Numbered from the stretch's first letter, positions 51,666 to 60,692 are shown. The stretch is 64,000 nt of DNA from Anatilimnocola floriformis (GCF_024256385.1 NZ_JAMLFW010000002.1:1116001-1180000), one strand, 5' to 3'. Translations and numbers: made by a program. Notes: generated by a model not told the origin, from the letters alone.

Positions 51666-52031
51666 ATGCTCAGATTCATTGACCTAACCGACGAAGCGTC
51701 GGGCACGCGTGCGGCCGGCTTCCTAAACACGATCGACAACCGGTTCGTTGAGACCGGGTTTGGCGACCACGTGTTCGATTCACTGAACGAACTTCCGGAC
51801 GGGGAGCTGGGCGATCGGATGCGCGCTCTGTTGCCGCCGAATTTTTTCGCTGCGCAGACTCGCAAATCCGGCACTGATGCCGTTGCCGCGGCTGCCGGCG
51901 AGATCGTGACGGCAGTTCTTCATGGCGACGATCACTTCGGGCAGCAACATCTGCAGAGGGCCCTCGAAGAGTTCGCAGGCGCAATCATCGCGGAAGCCCG
52001 ACGCGGCGCTTCGGTGTTCGGCCCTCAGTGA
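51666..52031 (+). CDS. Small prophage protein of unknown function
   Basis: From ATG 51666, 121 residues, with FIDLTDEASGTRAAGFLNTI, NRFVETGFGDHVFDSLNELP and an Ala-rich helical C-terminus (QHLQRALEEFAGAIIAEARR). No motif recognised. It is the last plus-strand gene before the terminator at 52066-52130; it meets the minus-strand late genes head-on. Confidence 0.5.
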   Translation: MLRFIDLTDEASGTRAAGFLNTIDNRFVETGFGDHVFDSLNELPDGELGDRMRALLPPNFFAAQTRKSGTDAVAAAAGEIVTAVLHGDDHFGQQHLQRALEEFAGAIIAEARRGASVFGPQ

Positions 52032-52065
52032 CGCAAGTCGTGCGAGCTGGTTACAATCCACGCAG

Positions 52066-52130
52066 CCCCGGTTGGTCCGCAGCGTAGCGATGGCAGGTCG
52101 CGATCCTGCAAACCCAACCGGGGTTTTTTT
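52066..52130 (+). terminator. Terminator between convergent prophage gene sets
   Basis: CCCCGGTTGG (52066-52075) pairs with CCAACCGGGG (52114-52123), followed by a 7-T run. The 38-nt loop is long and contains another small stem. Confidence 0.7.
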
Positions 52131-52136
52131 GCGCGC

Positions 52137-52150
52137 GTGTCCCGGGACAC
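52137..52150. repeat. 14-bp palindrome, copy 1
   Basis: GTGTCCCGGGACAC, a perfect palindrome just past the 3' end of the 52151-53269 gene. See copies at 58260 and 62249. Confidence 0.8.
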
Positions 52151-53269
52151 CTAAGCCGAACTGCCCTCGAAACCGCACCAGAGAAAGCTGCTCGTCGCGT
52201 CGAAGTTCAGCGTCTCTGGCGCTCCTTCCGTCGCGATTTGTTCCGCAGTCGACCAGTTCGCCTTGTCGCGAAGCCACACGCCATTCTTCGGCGTGAGCAC
52301 GTTGCCGGTGCGGTCCTTGTCGCCGTGCACGATCAGGCCGAGCTTGTTGCTGTACCTCGCGAAGTTCACTGCGTAGGGATCGGCCGATTGATAGAGCAGC
52401 TCGACGCTGGAGCCGTCGAGATTCGCGCGGCGAACCTTGCCTTCCTGCCGGCTGCTCGCCGTGAGGTAATGCTCGCACCAATAGATTTTTCCGTCCGCCA
52501 GGTCGAACGACAGGCAGTTCAGCAAGTGAATCACGCTGCTGCCGAGCCCCGACGTCGTTTGCGCGCCGGTCACGCTGTAGATGGTCGACTCGGCGAAGGT
52601 GCCGAGATCACGATAGCGAATCTCCCAAACCCAATCGGCCGCGGTCGACGTCGTGACGTTCTGGCGCACGACGTAGTAGAGACGGTTCTCTTTGCGGTTC
52701 ACCAGCATCGAGCCCAGCTTGCCGGCCGTCGCGATGCTGCCCGTGCGGTAGACATTCACCGTAGCCAGGTTCGCCTGGTTGGTGCCGTCGTAATTCATCC
52801 GGCGCAGGTCGATGCCGTAATTCGACGAGAGGTTAGGAAAGGCGCCATCGACGTACGCACGCGCCGCCCAATAGATCTTCTCTTCGTCCGGACTCGCCGC
52901 CAGCGCGTCGCAAATCAAACTGTTCACTTCAGCCACGGCCGTGCCGGGCCCAGCGTCTTTGGTATCCCACCACTTGAACGTCGACTTCATATCGATCATC
53001 GTCCCGCCGCTGTCGCGCACGCGTGTGCTGTAGGCGTAGTAGAGCCGCTTGTTGCTCCAGTCGGGGGCGATCGTGTGAACGCTGAGCGAGTCGCCGCCGG
53101 GCGTGATCAACTGGTTTACTCGCACGCGCTGATCGGTGGGCTTGTCTGGTTTCTCGTCAATGAAGGTTCCCGACAACCCACCGCCGGGCATCATGAAACT
53201 GCTGATCTCATTGCCGCGAATGAAGTGTTCGCAGCAGCAACACGCGGGGCCAGCGGTTCGCATACCCAT
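52151..53269 (-). CDS. Prophage protein with beta-propeller-like repeats
   Basis: From ATG 53269 (372 residues). The start has a Cys run (GPACCCCEHFI), then strand-repeat patterns typical of a six-bladed propeller with YW-type blades: NKRLYYAYSTRVRDSGGTMI, DEEKIYWAARAYVDGAF, ENRLYYVVRQNVTTSTA, DGKIYWCEHYLTASSR, KVRRANLDGSSVELLYQS. It lies at the distal end of the tail gene run, so a tail-fibre or receptor-binding role is plausible but not proved. Confidence 0.55.
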   Translation of the reverse strand: MGMRTAGPACCCCEHFIRGNEISSFMMPGGGLSGTFIDEKPDKPTDQRVRVNQLITPGGDSLSVHTIAPDWSNKRLYYAYSTRVRDSGGTMIDMKSTFKWWDTKDAGPGTAVAEVNSLICDALAASPDEEKIYWAARAYVDGAFPNLSSNYGIDLRRMNYDGTNQANLATVNVYRTGSIATAGKLGSMLVNRKENRLYYVVRQNVTTSTAADWVWEIRYRDLGTFAESTIYSVTGAQTTSGLGSSVIHLLNCLSFDLADGKIYWCEHYLTASSRQEGKVRRANLDGSSVELLYQSADPYAVNFARYSNKLGLIVHGDKDRTGNVLTPKNGVWLRDKANWSTAEQIATEGAPETLNFDATSSFLWCGFEGSSA

Positions 53270-53271
53270 GG

Positions 53272-53706
53272 TTATTCCTCGAAGACGGCTGAGGCAATGC
53301 AGTCGACGGCGTTCGGTGCATTGCACCGGATGCCGATGCGGCCGCCGCCAGGGATCGTGAACGGACCGAAGTCGATGCGTCCCTGAGGATGACACATTTT
53401 CGAGTCGAGCAGGTCGGTGGTGGTCGGCTCGTCCGAAGCGGCGCGGTTCGCCGTGGTCTGCAGCGTCTCGGCATCGCTGTCATTGTCTTTGACGGGAGTC
53501 GTGCCGGTCGAGGTACCGGCCGTGGTCTGCCGCACGATGTCGATTTGAACGGGCGCGTCGGTGGTGTTCGTTCCCTCGAATGATACCGAGAGACGCTGCA
53601 CCTTTACGCGGTGGTTGCTCGGCGCGACGAGCTGCAGCACGGTTTTCGCCGTGGCAGCTGCAAGCGCGATTTGGGGAGTCGATACGCGGCCAATTACGCC
53701 AGCCAT
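53272..53706 (-). CDS. Prophage structural protein, unknown
   Basis: 144 residues, Ala/Thr-rich start (GVIGRVSTPQIALAAATAKT), then a beta-rich body (NHRVKVQRLSVSFEGTNTTD, APVQIDIVRQTTAG) and ending GRIGIRCNAPNAVDCIASAV. It looks like a small virion or tail protein. Overlaps the upstream gene by 13 bp. Confidence 0.55.
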   Translation of the reverse strand: MAGVIGRVSTPQIALAAATAKTVLQLVAPSNHRVKVQRLSVSFEGTNTTDAPVQIDIVRQTTAGTSTGTTPVKDNDSDAETLQTTANRAASDEPTTTDLLDSKMCHPQGRIDFGPFTIPGGGRIGIRCNAPNAVDCIASAVFEE

Positions 53707-54665
53707 TGTGTGGATCCTTGGGGGTTGAAGTCGTAGCCTGGCAAGATGGGCGTCTCGCCGTAGTTCCCGATGTCTTCGGTGTTGCTGCTCTGCGTCGTGT
53801 CGGTCGTTGGTTCCTGCTCGCCCGGGTAGCCGGTCGACGGCGACTTGGGTTTAAGCTCGTCGAGATCGCTGGGCGAACAGTACATGCCCGTGACCGCCCA
53901 ACAGTTGATGTACCAGTCGACGCGGACCTTCGTTTTCTTCTCGAGCTTTTCGCCTTTGTTGAGAAACCAGTCTTCCGCTTCGATCACCACGCCAGGGAGC
54001 TTGCGCCATTTGCGGCCGTCGAGATCGCGCGTGTAGACGTCGATCTTGATCTTCGCCGTGGAGCTGCTGCTGCCGCTGCTCGGCGTGCTTTGTGTGTAGT
54101 CTTCGCGCACGATGCCGAGAAACCAATTCGGCGTGTCGTCGAGAATGTGGACCGCGCATTCGTTGCCGCCACTCACGGACCGGCCGACGTGCAGGATCTT
54201 CACCGCTCCGCGCTCGGCGGACACGAACGTCCGCCGCTCCGCGTCGCGCCGCGCGAACCGATGCGCGCTGTTCGTGATCTCGACGATCCCCACGCACGTG
54301 CCGTTCATCACTGCCGCGCCGATCCGCGGCCGAGCAGGCGCGTACGGAATCGGTTCGAGAGCGATTGCCCAGCCAGACCGCTTCATGTTCGGTGTCACGC
54401 CGTTGAACCATAGGCTGGCGTTGTCCAGCGGATCGAGAATGTAATCGTCGATCTCCAGTACTTCGCCACGCCGCAGATTTGCGCCACAGCTGTTGCGAAG
54501 TTGAATCACGGTTTGCGACGGGCGCGACAGCGGTAAGTGCTTCTGCGCAACGCCCTGAGCGCGGCGATCGTGATAGTCGTCTGCAGACTCAACAACGCGG
54601 TTCCACGCGCGGCTGTTGAACGGTCCTTTCTGCGGCGAGTCGCCGGGATTCATTTTGTCGGTCAT
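53694..54665 (-). CDS. Prophage tail-region protein, unknown
   Basis: 323 residues. N-terminal GPFNSRAWNRVVESADDY, a beta-rich core with RRGEVLEIDDYILDPLDNAS and GTCVGIVEITNSAHRFARR, a Ser-rich linker (PSSGSSSSTAK) and a charged C-terminal half. Position between tail genes suggests a virion component. No enzyme motif. Confidence 0.5.
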   Translation of the reverse strand: MTDKMNPGDSPQKGPFNSRAWNRVVESADDYHDRRAQGVAQKHLPLSRPSQTVIQLRNSCGANLRRGEVLEIDDYILDPLDNASLWFNGVTPNMKRSGWAIALEPIPYAPARPRIGAAVMNGTCVGIVEITNSAHRFARRDAERRTFVSAERGAVKILHVGRSVSGGNECAVHILDDTPNWFLGIVREDYTQSTPSSGSSSSTAKIKIDVYTRDLDGRKWRKLPGVVIEAEDWFLNKGEKLEKKTKVRVDWYINCWAVTGMYCSPSDLDELKPKSPSTGYPGEQEPTTDTTQSSNTEDIGNYGETPILPGYDFNPQGSTQWLA

Positions 54666-54668
54666 GAG

Positions 54669-55484
54669 CTATCCCCCGAAGCCGAGCTCGGCCGCCAAGT
54701 CGACGCGATCGTAGACCCGGCACACGTCGATCTGCACTGGCACGGTCACGGGAGAATCACCGTCGGTATCGTTTTTGAATTCGACCCATGCGTAATCGTG
54801 GCCATCCTTCTGCACCACGTTGATGCCGCCGATCAGTTTGTTCTGCAGGTTCTTCTCGATCGCGAACATGCAGCCGACCGAGGCCTCGGTTTCCGTGCCA
54901 TCGGAGCCGCGGCCGCCGAGAAACAGAACTTCGCCAGGTGGTCGGCCGAACATCGGCTTCGAGTTCACACAGCCGGTCAACTCATGGATGTGCATCGCAT
55001 ACGCGATCGTGACCACGCCCAGCGGCTGAACGCACGTCACGTTGAACTTCATCGAACGGATGACGATATCGGCACCGTCGACCGAGCCGTCGAGCTGCCG
55101 GCCAATGGCGCCCTTGTGATCCTTCGCGGTTTCGCCAGGTTGCACGTAGCTACCCATGTGCTGCCGGCTGGTTTTGATGTTGAACGTGCCGCCTGACGTG
55201 TCGAAATCCCACGTCCACTTCGTGCGGTCGCGCGGCGTGTAATGCACCGTCACGTAATACAACGCGTGGCCCTGGCGCGAGAGAGTCACGCCGCGGCGGT
55301 AGAGAATCAACTGCGTCGTCGGGATCGCCGCCGGCGACATCTGAAACGCCAGGTTCCGCACTGTCTCTGCATCGTCGATGCCGTCAGCAATCCACTCTTC
55401 TTCTTGCGTGATTTCGAGCACCGGCAGCAACGTAGTGACGAGGCTGGAGGGGCTGGTCGCGCGGCGTTGAAAGCTGAAAACCAT
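54669..55484 (-). CDS. Prophage tail-region protein, unknown
   Basis: 271 residues, soluble, beta-rich: MVFSFQRRATSPSSLVTTLL, QLILYRRGVTLSRQGHALYY, TKWTWDFDTSGGTFNIKTSR, FLGGRGSDGTETEASVGCMF. It follows the tape measure gene with its start touching that stop, the usual place of distal tail or baseplate-type proteins. Exact identity unknown. Confidence 0.55.
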   Translation of the reverse strand: MVFSFQRRATSPSSLVTTLLPVLEITQEEEWIADGIDDAETVRNLAFQMSPAAIPTTQLILYRRGVTLSRQGHALYYVTVHYTPRDRTKWTWDFDTSGGTFNIKTSRQHMGSYVQPGETAKDHKGAIGRQLDGSVDGADIVIRSMKFNVTCVQPLGVVTIAYAMHIHELTGCVNSKPMFGRPPGEVLFLGGRGSDGTETEASVGCMFAIEKNLQNKLIGGINVVQKDGHDYAWVEFKNDTDGDSPVTVPVQIDVCRVYDRVDLAAELGFGG

Positions 55485-57517
55485 TAGACCACCCCCATCA
55501 CTTTCACGAGCTTGTCAGCGAGAGCGCGTTGCTCCTCCTGCTTGTCGAGTTGCTTCTTCTGCAGGTCGCGCTGCTCTTGTTGCGCGGCGAGTTGCCGCTT
55601 GGCGAAACCGCCGTCGCTGCCGCCGAGTCCGAGTGCCAGGCCGCTGAACGTGCCGAACGCATTGCGGAGCGCCGCGCCGCTGGCCGGATCGCCACCTGGT
55701 GGACGAACCGCGACGTCGCCCGCGCCGCCGGCTTTCAGCTCGGCTCGCTTCGCCTTCGCATCTGCTGCCCGTTGATGGAGCTCGTCGCGCAGACCGGCGA
55801 TCAGCTTGCCTTGCTCTTCGCGCCAGATATCGGCACCGGCTTCGCGTTCTTCGCGCTTCGCATCGCGGTCGGCACCGGCGCGGTCCATGGCGGCATCGGC
55901 CGCGGCAGCCGCTTTGTCGAATGCGCCGGCGACGTCGGGCCCGACGACTTCACGCACGGCAATGCCGGACGCGGCCGCAGTGGCGTTGATCACTTGGGGC
56001 ACGACTACAGCGACGTCCTTCACCGTCTTCATCAGCACGCCGCGTACGGCGTTGATCGCCGCTGAGAGCGAGCGAATGTAGAGCAGCACGTGATCGATCG
56101 CCGCCACTGCGGCGACGCGGAACGCAATCCATCCTGCCGATAGAGCGGTGCCGTAGTCCCAGCCCGTGAGCGCGGTAAACACGCTTCCGAACAGGGAGCC
56201 GATGTAGGCAATTGCTCCGGCCGCGGCCACCGCGATGCTATCCCACACCGCTAAGGCCTTCTCACGGATCGCAAACCAGCCGTTGACGATGGCCAGCTTC
56301 GCGACTTCGAACGCCAGGCGAAGCGCGGTCATGGCGATGCGGCCGGCCTCGGCAATGTCCCCGGACATGAGCGAGTCGACGATGCCGCCGATCGTCGTCT
56401 TCACGACTTCGACGTACGGTGCGATGGCAGCAACAATGTCGGCCATCACTCCTTTCGCCGTCGTAGACACCAGGTTCCAGGTAGCTTGGTTGCGCAGCAG
56501 CAGCGTGGTGATGCCACCTACTGCCGCCGCGATCAGCGCGAGCGGAATTAGGATCGGAGCCAGCAGCCCCGCGATCGTGGTGACGACGGTGATAATGCCA
56601 CCGATGGCCGACACGACGCCGGTGACGATCGAAGCGACGAAGCCGAACGCTGTGCCGATACCGAAGATGAGCGCACCGACGGCCGTGATAGCCGCGCCGG
56701 CCGCGGTGATCATGCTGCCGATCTTGAAGACCGTGCGGACGACTTCCTGGTTTTCGCGGATCCACCTGGTCACGCTGCCGGTGATCCGGATGATCGCTTC
56801 GCCGACCGGCATCAGCACGGGGGCGACGGCAGCTCCGATTTCGAAGATGGCCGCACTCACCGCCTCGAATTGGCGTTTGATCATGCGCCCTAAGTTGGCG
56901 GCGTCGGCGACTGCTTTCGCCGACGGCGCGAGCCCCATGTCGCGGGCTTCCTGACGCAACGCTTTCAGCTGGCCGATCATCGGCAACAGGTTCGTGCCGC
57001 CGAGCAATTGCGTGGCGAGTGCGGCCTGCTGCGCTGGGTCTTTGATGCCAGCCAGGCGATCAGCGACGGTCTGCAGCTGCTCCTCGGGCTTTTGCTGTTT
57101 CAGCTGCGCCGCGGAGAGCCCCAATCGCGACAGAGCGACGGCCGCACCGGAGCTACCCATGGCCGCGTCGGCGATGTTCTTCGTGACAGACTTCGACGCC
57201 CCTTCGATGTCGCCGAGCGCTGCGCCGGTTTGTTCGGCGGCGTGCTTGAATTCGGCGAGCGCCTCCACTCCGACGTCGGTCCGGCGCGAAACGTTCTGCA
57301 GCTCGGTCCCCATCGTCACGAACTGTTTGACGGCGGCCGTGATTGGTCCGGTGACCAGCGCGCCGGCCGCAGAGATAACGCCGCCGAGCTTCAGCACGTT
57401 GGTGCCGAGGCCCTGCAGCTGAGCTTTGATCTCGTTGATGCCCTTGATGAACGGAGAGTTCTTGATGTACGTGGTGACGTACGCTTTGCCGGCTTCGATA
57501 TCACCGCGACTAGCCAC
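55484..57517 (-). CDS. Phage tail tape measure protein
   Basis: 677 residues, the longest protein of the prophage part in view, setting tail length. It has an N-terminal helical region (INEIKAQLQGLGTNVLKLGG, VISAAGALVTGPITAAVKQF, SRRTDVGVEALAEFKHAAEQ), long hydrophobic membrane-like stretches (FKIGSMITAAGAAITAVGAL, GVVSAIGGIITVVTTIAGLL), and a charged coiled-coil C-terminus (AAQQEQRDLQKKQLDKQEEQ). This layout and the preceding chaperone frames identify it. Confidence 0.88.
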   Translation of the reverse strand: MASRGDIEAGKAYVTTYIKNSPFIKGINEIKAQLQGLGTNVLKLGGVISAAGALVTGPITAAVKQFVTMGTELQNVSRRTDVGVEALAEFKHAAEQTGAALGDIEGASKSVTKNIADAAMGSSGAAVALSRLGLSAAQLKQQKPEEQLQTVADRLAGIKDPAQQAALATQLLGGTNLLPMIGQLKALRQEARDMGLAPSAKAVADAANLGRMIKRQFEAVSAAIFEIGAAVAPVLMPVGEAIIRITGSVTRWIRENQEVVRTVFKIGSMITAAGAAITAVGALIFGIGTAFGFVASIVTGVVSAIGGIITVVTTIAGLLAPILIPLALIAAAVGGITTLLLRNQATWNLVSTTAKGVMADIVAAIAPYVEVVKTTIGGIVDSLMSGDIAEAGRIAMTALRLAFEVAKLAIVNGWFAIREKALAVWDSIAVAAAGAIAYIGSLFGSVFTALTGWDYGTALSAGWIAFRVAAVAAIDHVLLYIRSLSAAINAVRGVLMKTVKDVAVVVPQVINATAAASGIAVREVVGPDVAGAFDKAAAAADAAMDRAGADRDAKREEREAGADIWREEQGKLIAGLRDELHQRAADAKAKRAELKAGGAGDVAVRPPGGDPASGAALRNAFGTFSGLALGLGGSDGGFAKRQLAAQQEQRDLQKKQLDKQEEQRALADKLVKVMGVV

Positions 57518-57800
57518 CGTTCCCCTCCCAATTCTTTGCGATCATTTCTGCCACGAGCGGGTTGTAGCGCGGGATCTCCTCGGGCGTGGTGTTCGTGAAC
57601 TCGCCGGTTTCGACGTAGCTCTGCAGCTCCGCCGCGCTGTACGTTGCCCACACCAGGTGAGCTTGCGCGACGATGATCGCGCGGGCCTGGCGTTTTACGC
57701 CTTCGTTTCGGAGCCAGAGCGTTCGGTAGGTGTATCGCTCAGGGTCCAGTCGCAGGATTCCTGCAAGCCCTTGAATGCAGTCGTAAGTACTGAGTCGAGT
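57510..57800 (-). CDS. Tail assembly chaperone extension (T-type product, -1 frame)
   Basis: This frame encodes GLAGILRLDPERYTYRTLWL, RNEGVKRQARAIIVAQAHLV and PEEIPRYNPLVAEMIAKNWE, similar to the downstream frame of lambda-type G/GT tail chaperones. It has no plausible start of its own near the conserved part; the only ATG in frame (57953) precedes nonsense-like sequence. It is in -1 relative to the 57695-58231 gene and overlaps its last ~35 codons, so a programmed -1 frameshift is likely. I could not point to a canonical slippery heptamer. Confidence 0.6.
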   Translation of the reverse strand, partial: TRLSTYDCIQGLAGILRLDPERYTYRTLWLRNEGVKRQARAIIVAQAHLVWATYSAAELQSYVETGEFTNTTPEEIPRYNPLVAEMIAKNWEGNGG

Positions 57801-58231
57801 TTCTCGCTCGCGATCGCCGGCAGATTCTTGATCGTCTGGTCGCTTGCCATGCGCTCCTTGACCTTCGCCGCGGTCACGATGTTCAGCTGCAGAATCACCT
57901 CCAGCGCCGTCGCTACGTCCGGGCGCTGGATATGGTGGAAAAAATCGATCCACTCACGAAAGAACGCCTGCTGCGCGGCAATCAAACAATTGCCTGCCAT
58001 CAGCCGACCGAAATCCTGGGCGGTCACGCCACGGTCGGTGGCCTGCTCCTCGACGATGATGTGCAGCAGCTCCCAGAAGAGCAGCAAATCGTTATCGAGC
58101 CGCTTACCGAGTTCACCGACTTCCGGCTCGAGCAAATCAAAGCGGGAATCCTTGGCCTTGATGCGGAGGATCTCGCCGAACGGCAGATCGATGTTCCATT
58201 CGCCACCGTGGCGGTCGTTAAACGTATGCAT
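57695..58231 (-). CDS. Tail assembly chaperone (G-type)
   Basis: From ATG 58231 (178 residues): MHTFNDRHGGEWNIDLPFGE, LLFWELLHIIVEEQATDRGV, TAQDFGRLMAGNCLIAAQQA, FFREWIDFFHHIQRPDVATA. It is located between the tail tube and tape measure genes and overlaps the -1 frame T-type extension. Such proteins coat the tape measure before the tube polymerises. The annotation rests on position and overlap more than on recognised residues. Confidence 0.65.
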   Translation of the reverse strand: MHTFNDRHGGEWNIDLPFGEILRIKAKDSRFDLLEPEVGELGKRLDNDLLLFWELLHIIVEEQATDRGVTAQDFGRLMAGNCLIAAQQAFFREWIDFFHHIQRPDVATALEVILQLNIVTAAKVKERMASDQTIKNLPAIASEKLDSVLTTAFKGLQESCDWTLSDTPTERSGSETKA

Positions 58232-58259
58232 GGTCGTTTCTCGTGAAAGTGAGTGGGGC

Positions 58260-58273
58260 GTGTCCCGGGACAC
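58260..58273. repeat. 14-bp palindrome, copy 2
   Basis: GTGTCCCGGGACAC, identical to the copy at 52137, located in the 47-bp gap between the 58279 gene end and the G-type chaperone start at 58231. Confidence 0.8.
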
Positions 58274-58278
58274 GGTGA

Positions 58279-58905
58279 CTACGGCGTGCGATCTTCCATC
58301 GAGATGATCGTGAGCGTGCCGTCGAGCTCGATGCTGCCGTTGCTGGCGGTGACTTTGACGGCATCGCCGGAGAGCGGATTCGCCACGCCGCCGGCGACGT
58401 TGAAAACGAGTCCGACGTTGGCGACGAGCTCGAAGTTGCCGACGCTGGCCGGAACGCTCGATAGAAAATTCACACGGCCTGCCGTTACCGCGCCAGGAAC
58501 GGAGAGCTGCACAGCGAAGGCTTGAACACCCGACGCGTCAAAGAACACGGGCGAGATCACCTTTTGCTTGGCGACGCGGACGGCCGTTCCCTGCGTGGGC
58601 AGGTTGGTGCCGGTACCGGCGTCGATCGTGATCGTCGTGGACGTCACAGCCGTGACGTCGACGTCCTTGCGCAGCAGCAAGCCGTCGGCGTCGTAGAGAT
58701 CAATGGTGTCGGTGTCGAGGATCCCGTGACCGCTGGCGACGGTGACGACGCCGGTATCGTTGTCGGTGCGCGTGGTGAGCGAACCGGCGATCGCCTTCGG
58801 CACCGGCACGTCCGGGAACGGATTCGAGGTGTCGGCGTTGATGAGGATCGGTCCGCCGATGGTTAAACCACCGGAGGCCAGGGTCATGATCAGGTTCGCT
58901 TGCAT
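58279..58905 (-). CDS. Prophage structural protein (tail/neck region)
   Basis: 208 residues, almost entirely beta-rich: MQANLIMTLASGGLTIGGPI, TGVVTVASGHGILDTDTIDL, STTITIDAGTGTNLPTQGTA, NGSIELDGTLTIISMEDRTP. Position between tail tube and chaperone suggests a tail or tail-decorating protein. Confidence 0.55.
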   Translation of the reverse strand: MQANLIMTLASGGLTIGGPILINADTSNPFPDVPVPKAIAGSLTTRTDNDTGVVTVASGHGILDTDTIDLYDADGLLLRKDVDVTAVTSTTITIDAGTGTNLPTQGTAVRVAKQKVISPVFFDASGVQAFAVQLSVPGAVTAGRVNFLSSVPASVGNFELVANVGLVFNVAGGVANPLSGDAVKVTASNGSIELDGTLTIISMEDRTP

Positions 58906-58957
58906 GGTGATACCGGGGAAAATGAACTTCGAAATTCGACACCAAGTCGCGCGGCGC

Positions 58958-59392
58958 TTACGTGTAGAGCACGGGTTCGCGGCCGGCAGAGCGCGTGGGC
59001 TTCACGGTCACGTCGTAGGTTTGTTCACCACGTAGCGGCTTGCCGAGCTTGTGCTCGATGATCACGTCGCCGTCGTAGCCCTTGCCGGCGGCGAAATCCT
59101 TGCTGCGGAAGGCGATGGGGCTGCCCGCGTACGAGGCAGCGAGAATCGCGGCCTGCACTTCGTTGCCAGGAACGCTCAGCATGTTGAAGTCGAACTGCCA
59201 CTTGCGGGTCGTCACGCGCTCCGTCTCGATCGGGATTGTGCCGGCCGCATTGCGCGCGGTCGTGTTACCCTTGTCCGTCGAGTAGGTCATCGACATATCG
59301 CGCGTCTCGGGGATCAGCGACCCCGCGGTGTTGCCGGCGACGCCGTAGAAAATCTGGCCCTCGAAGCCCATCTTTTGTTCGTTGGCTGGCAT
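58958..59392 (-). CDS. Major tail (tube) protein candidate
   Basis: 144 residues: MGFEGQIFYGVAGNTAGSLI, MSMTYSTDKGNTTARNAAGT, ERVTTRKWQFDFNMLSVPGN, and a C-terminal YDGDVIIEHKLGKPLRGEQT-type strand set. Gene order (after the gp10-like gene and before the chaperones) and size fit the tail tube protein. Confidence 0.6.
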   Translation of the reverse strand: MPANEQKMGFEGQIFYGVAGNTAGSLIPETRDMSMTYSTDKGNTTARNAAGTIPIETERVTTRKWQFDFNMLSVPGNEVQAAILAASYAGSPIAFRSKDFAAGKGYDGDVIIEHKLGKPLRGEQTYDVTVKPTRSAGREPVLYT

Positions 59393-59404
59393 GCTGTGAA
59401 ACTC

Positions 59405-59800
59405 CTAAACTCCGATGGAGCCAGCGAAGCTGCTGGCGAAGCGGGCCGCGTTACGATCAAGCGCCGGGCCCATGAATGCGCGCTCTTCAAACTCTTCACC
59501 GCGAAACTCTTCGCCGAACTCGTGAGCTCGGCCGGACTCGCCGACGAAGCTGAACCGCGGACCGGTGATGGCCATCTGCTCCGCTTTGTCTTCGAAGTAA
59601 ACGATTGAGCGCGGCAGCAACCCCTTGCGTGTGTGCGGAGGCGTGTTCGGTAGCGATGCGGAATCGCTCTTCTCGATCGAGTTGATCGCGTCTTTGCGGA
59701 TCGACGCTGCGGCGTGCCCAGCGTTCTTGAACGAGGCTTCGGCCGCGGCGTCGGTGACGCGCTTCGAGGTGTCCGTGAACTCGTAGCCGAACTCGATCAT
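59405..59800 (-). CDS. HK97 gp10-like head-tail protein
   Basis: 131 residues from ATG 59800: MIEFGYEFTDTSKRVTDAAA, SFKNAGHAAASIRKDAINSI, HTRKGLLPRSIVYFEDKAEQ, VGESGRAHEFGEEFRGEEFE, RAFMGPALDRNAARFASSFA. The charged H-E-F-G patch and the RAFMGPAL-type end are typical of HK97 gp10-like proteins (phage tail attachment). Confidence 0.75.
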   Translation of the reverse strand: MIEFGYEFTDTSKRVTDAAAEASFKNAGHAAASIRKDAINSIEKSDSASLPNTPPHTRKGLLPRSIVYFEDKAEQMAITGPRFSFVGESGRAHEFGEEFRGEEFEERAFMGPALDRNAARFASSFAGSIGV

Positions 59801-60330
59801 GTGATTGACTTGCGTACTCCGTACTTCACGCTCATGGCGCCGAAGAACATCCCCTGCGTGCGGAGGCGCTCGCGCTGGAACGTGAAGAGGACTTTGCTTT
59901 CCTGCCACACCGCGTCCCGATAGTTCGGCAGCCGGCCAGAGGCGACGTCGGCGTCGTCGGATTGCGGATTCGGCCGGAGGAACTGATAGAGTTCCTGCAT
60001 GAAGTGAATTAGCCGTGCGACGTACTTGCGGTGAATCGGTCCCGCCTGCGTGCGGAGCTGCGGATCGAATTTGCAGCGGATCGCCAGGTCGCAGCGGCAG
60101 AGGAAATAGTCGGACGTGCGCGTCGCGAGCGACGTCTCTTCAAAAGTGACCGGGATGACATCGACGCGGGTACACAGTTGCTTCAGCTCGTCATCCCAGT
60201 CACCGTAGTTCCAATCGATCGAATGGATCTGCATTCCGACGAACGCATTCGCGTCGTAGCCAGCGCGCACTTTCTCCGTGATCGCGTCGGCGACGTTGTC
60301 GAGCACGTCATCAGGGTTCAGGTCGGACAT
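59797..60330 (-). CDS. Phage head-tail/tail-completion protein candidate
   Basis: From ATG 60330 (177 residues): MSDLNPDDVLDNVADAITEK, IDWNYGDWDDELKQLCTRVD, YVARLIHFMQELYQFLRPNP. No firm family. It overlaps the next gene start by 4 bp and lies between the 60330 gene and the gp10-like gene, where tail-completion proteins usually are. Confidence 0.55.
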   Translation of the reverse strand: MSDLNPDDVLDNVADAITEKVRAGYDANAFVGMQIHSIDWNYGDWDDELKQLCTRVDVIPVTFEETSLATRTSDYFLCRCDLAIRCKFDPQLRTQAGPIHRKYVARLIHFMQELYQFLRPNPQSDDADVASGRLPNYRDAVWQESKVLFTFQRERLRTQGMFFGAMSVKYGVRKSIT

Positions 60331-60689
60331 CAGATCTCTTTGGAGTGAACAACCACCATCAAGCCGCTGGCGTCGTGAGGTTCCACGCACGGCCGCTTGG
60401 GAATCGGGAACACTTCGAAACGGCGACTGCCGGCAAGCAGCTCGTCACCAGGTCGCAGCTCGATCGACTTGCCGCCGACCACAATCAGCGACTTCTCGAT
60501 CACCCAATCGCTTGAATTCACCCGCAGGGGCAAATTGGTTTCTTCGTCGAGCACGTCGTAGCTCGTCACGGTCAGCGTGCCGATGATCGGTTCGCTGCGT
60601 TCGCCGCCGCGGCGAATCACAAGGCTGGTACCGGCCGCAAGTCGGAGCGTGGCGGCGAGCGCTCCGACGGCCAGGTCGATCGAGTTCAT
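60330..60689 (-). CDS. Phage head closure/head-tail joining protein candidate
   Basis: 119 residues: MNSIDLAVGALAATLRLAAG, TLTVTSYDVLDEETNLPLRV, IVVGGKSIELRPGDELLAGS, EVFPIPKRPCVEPHDASGLM. The small beta-barrel-like body and place after the capsid genes suit a head closure protein. Start overlaps the stop codon region of the downstream gene's start (1 bp). Confidence 0.55.
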   Translation of the reverse strand: MNSIDLAVGALAATLRLAAGTSLVIRRGGERSEPIIGTLTVTSYDVLDEETNLPLRVNSSDWVIEKSLIVVGGKSIELRPGDELLAGSRRFEVFPIPKRPCVEPHDASGLMVVVHSKEI

Positions 60690-60692
60690 GGC

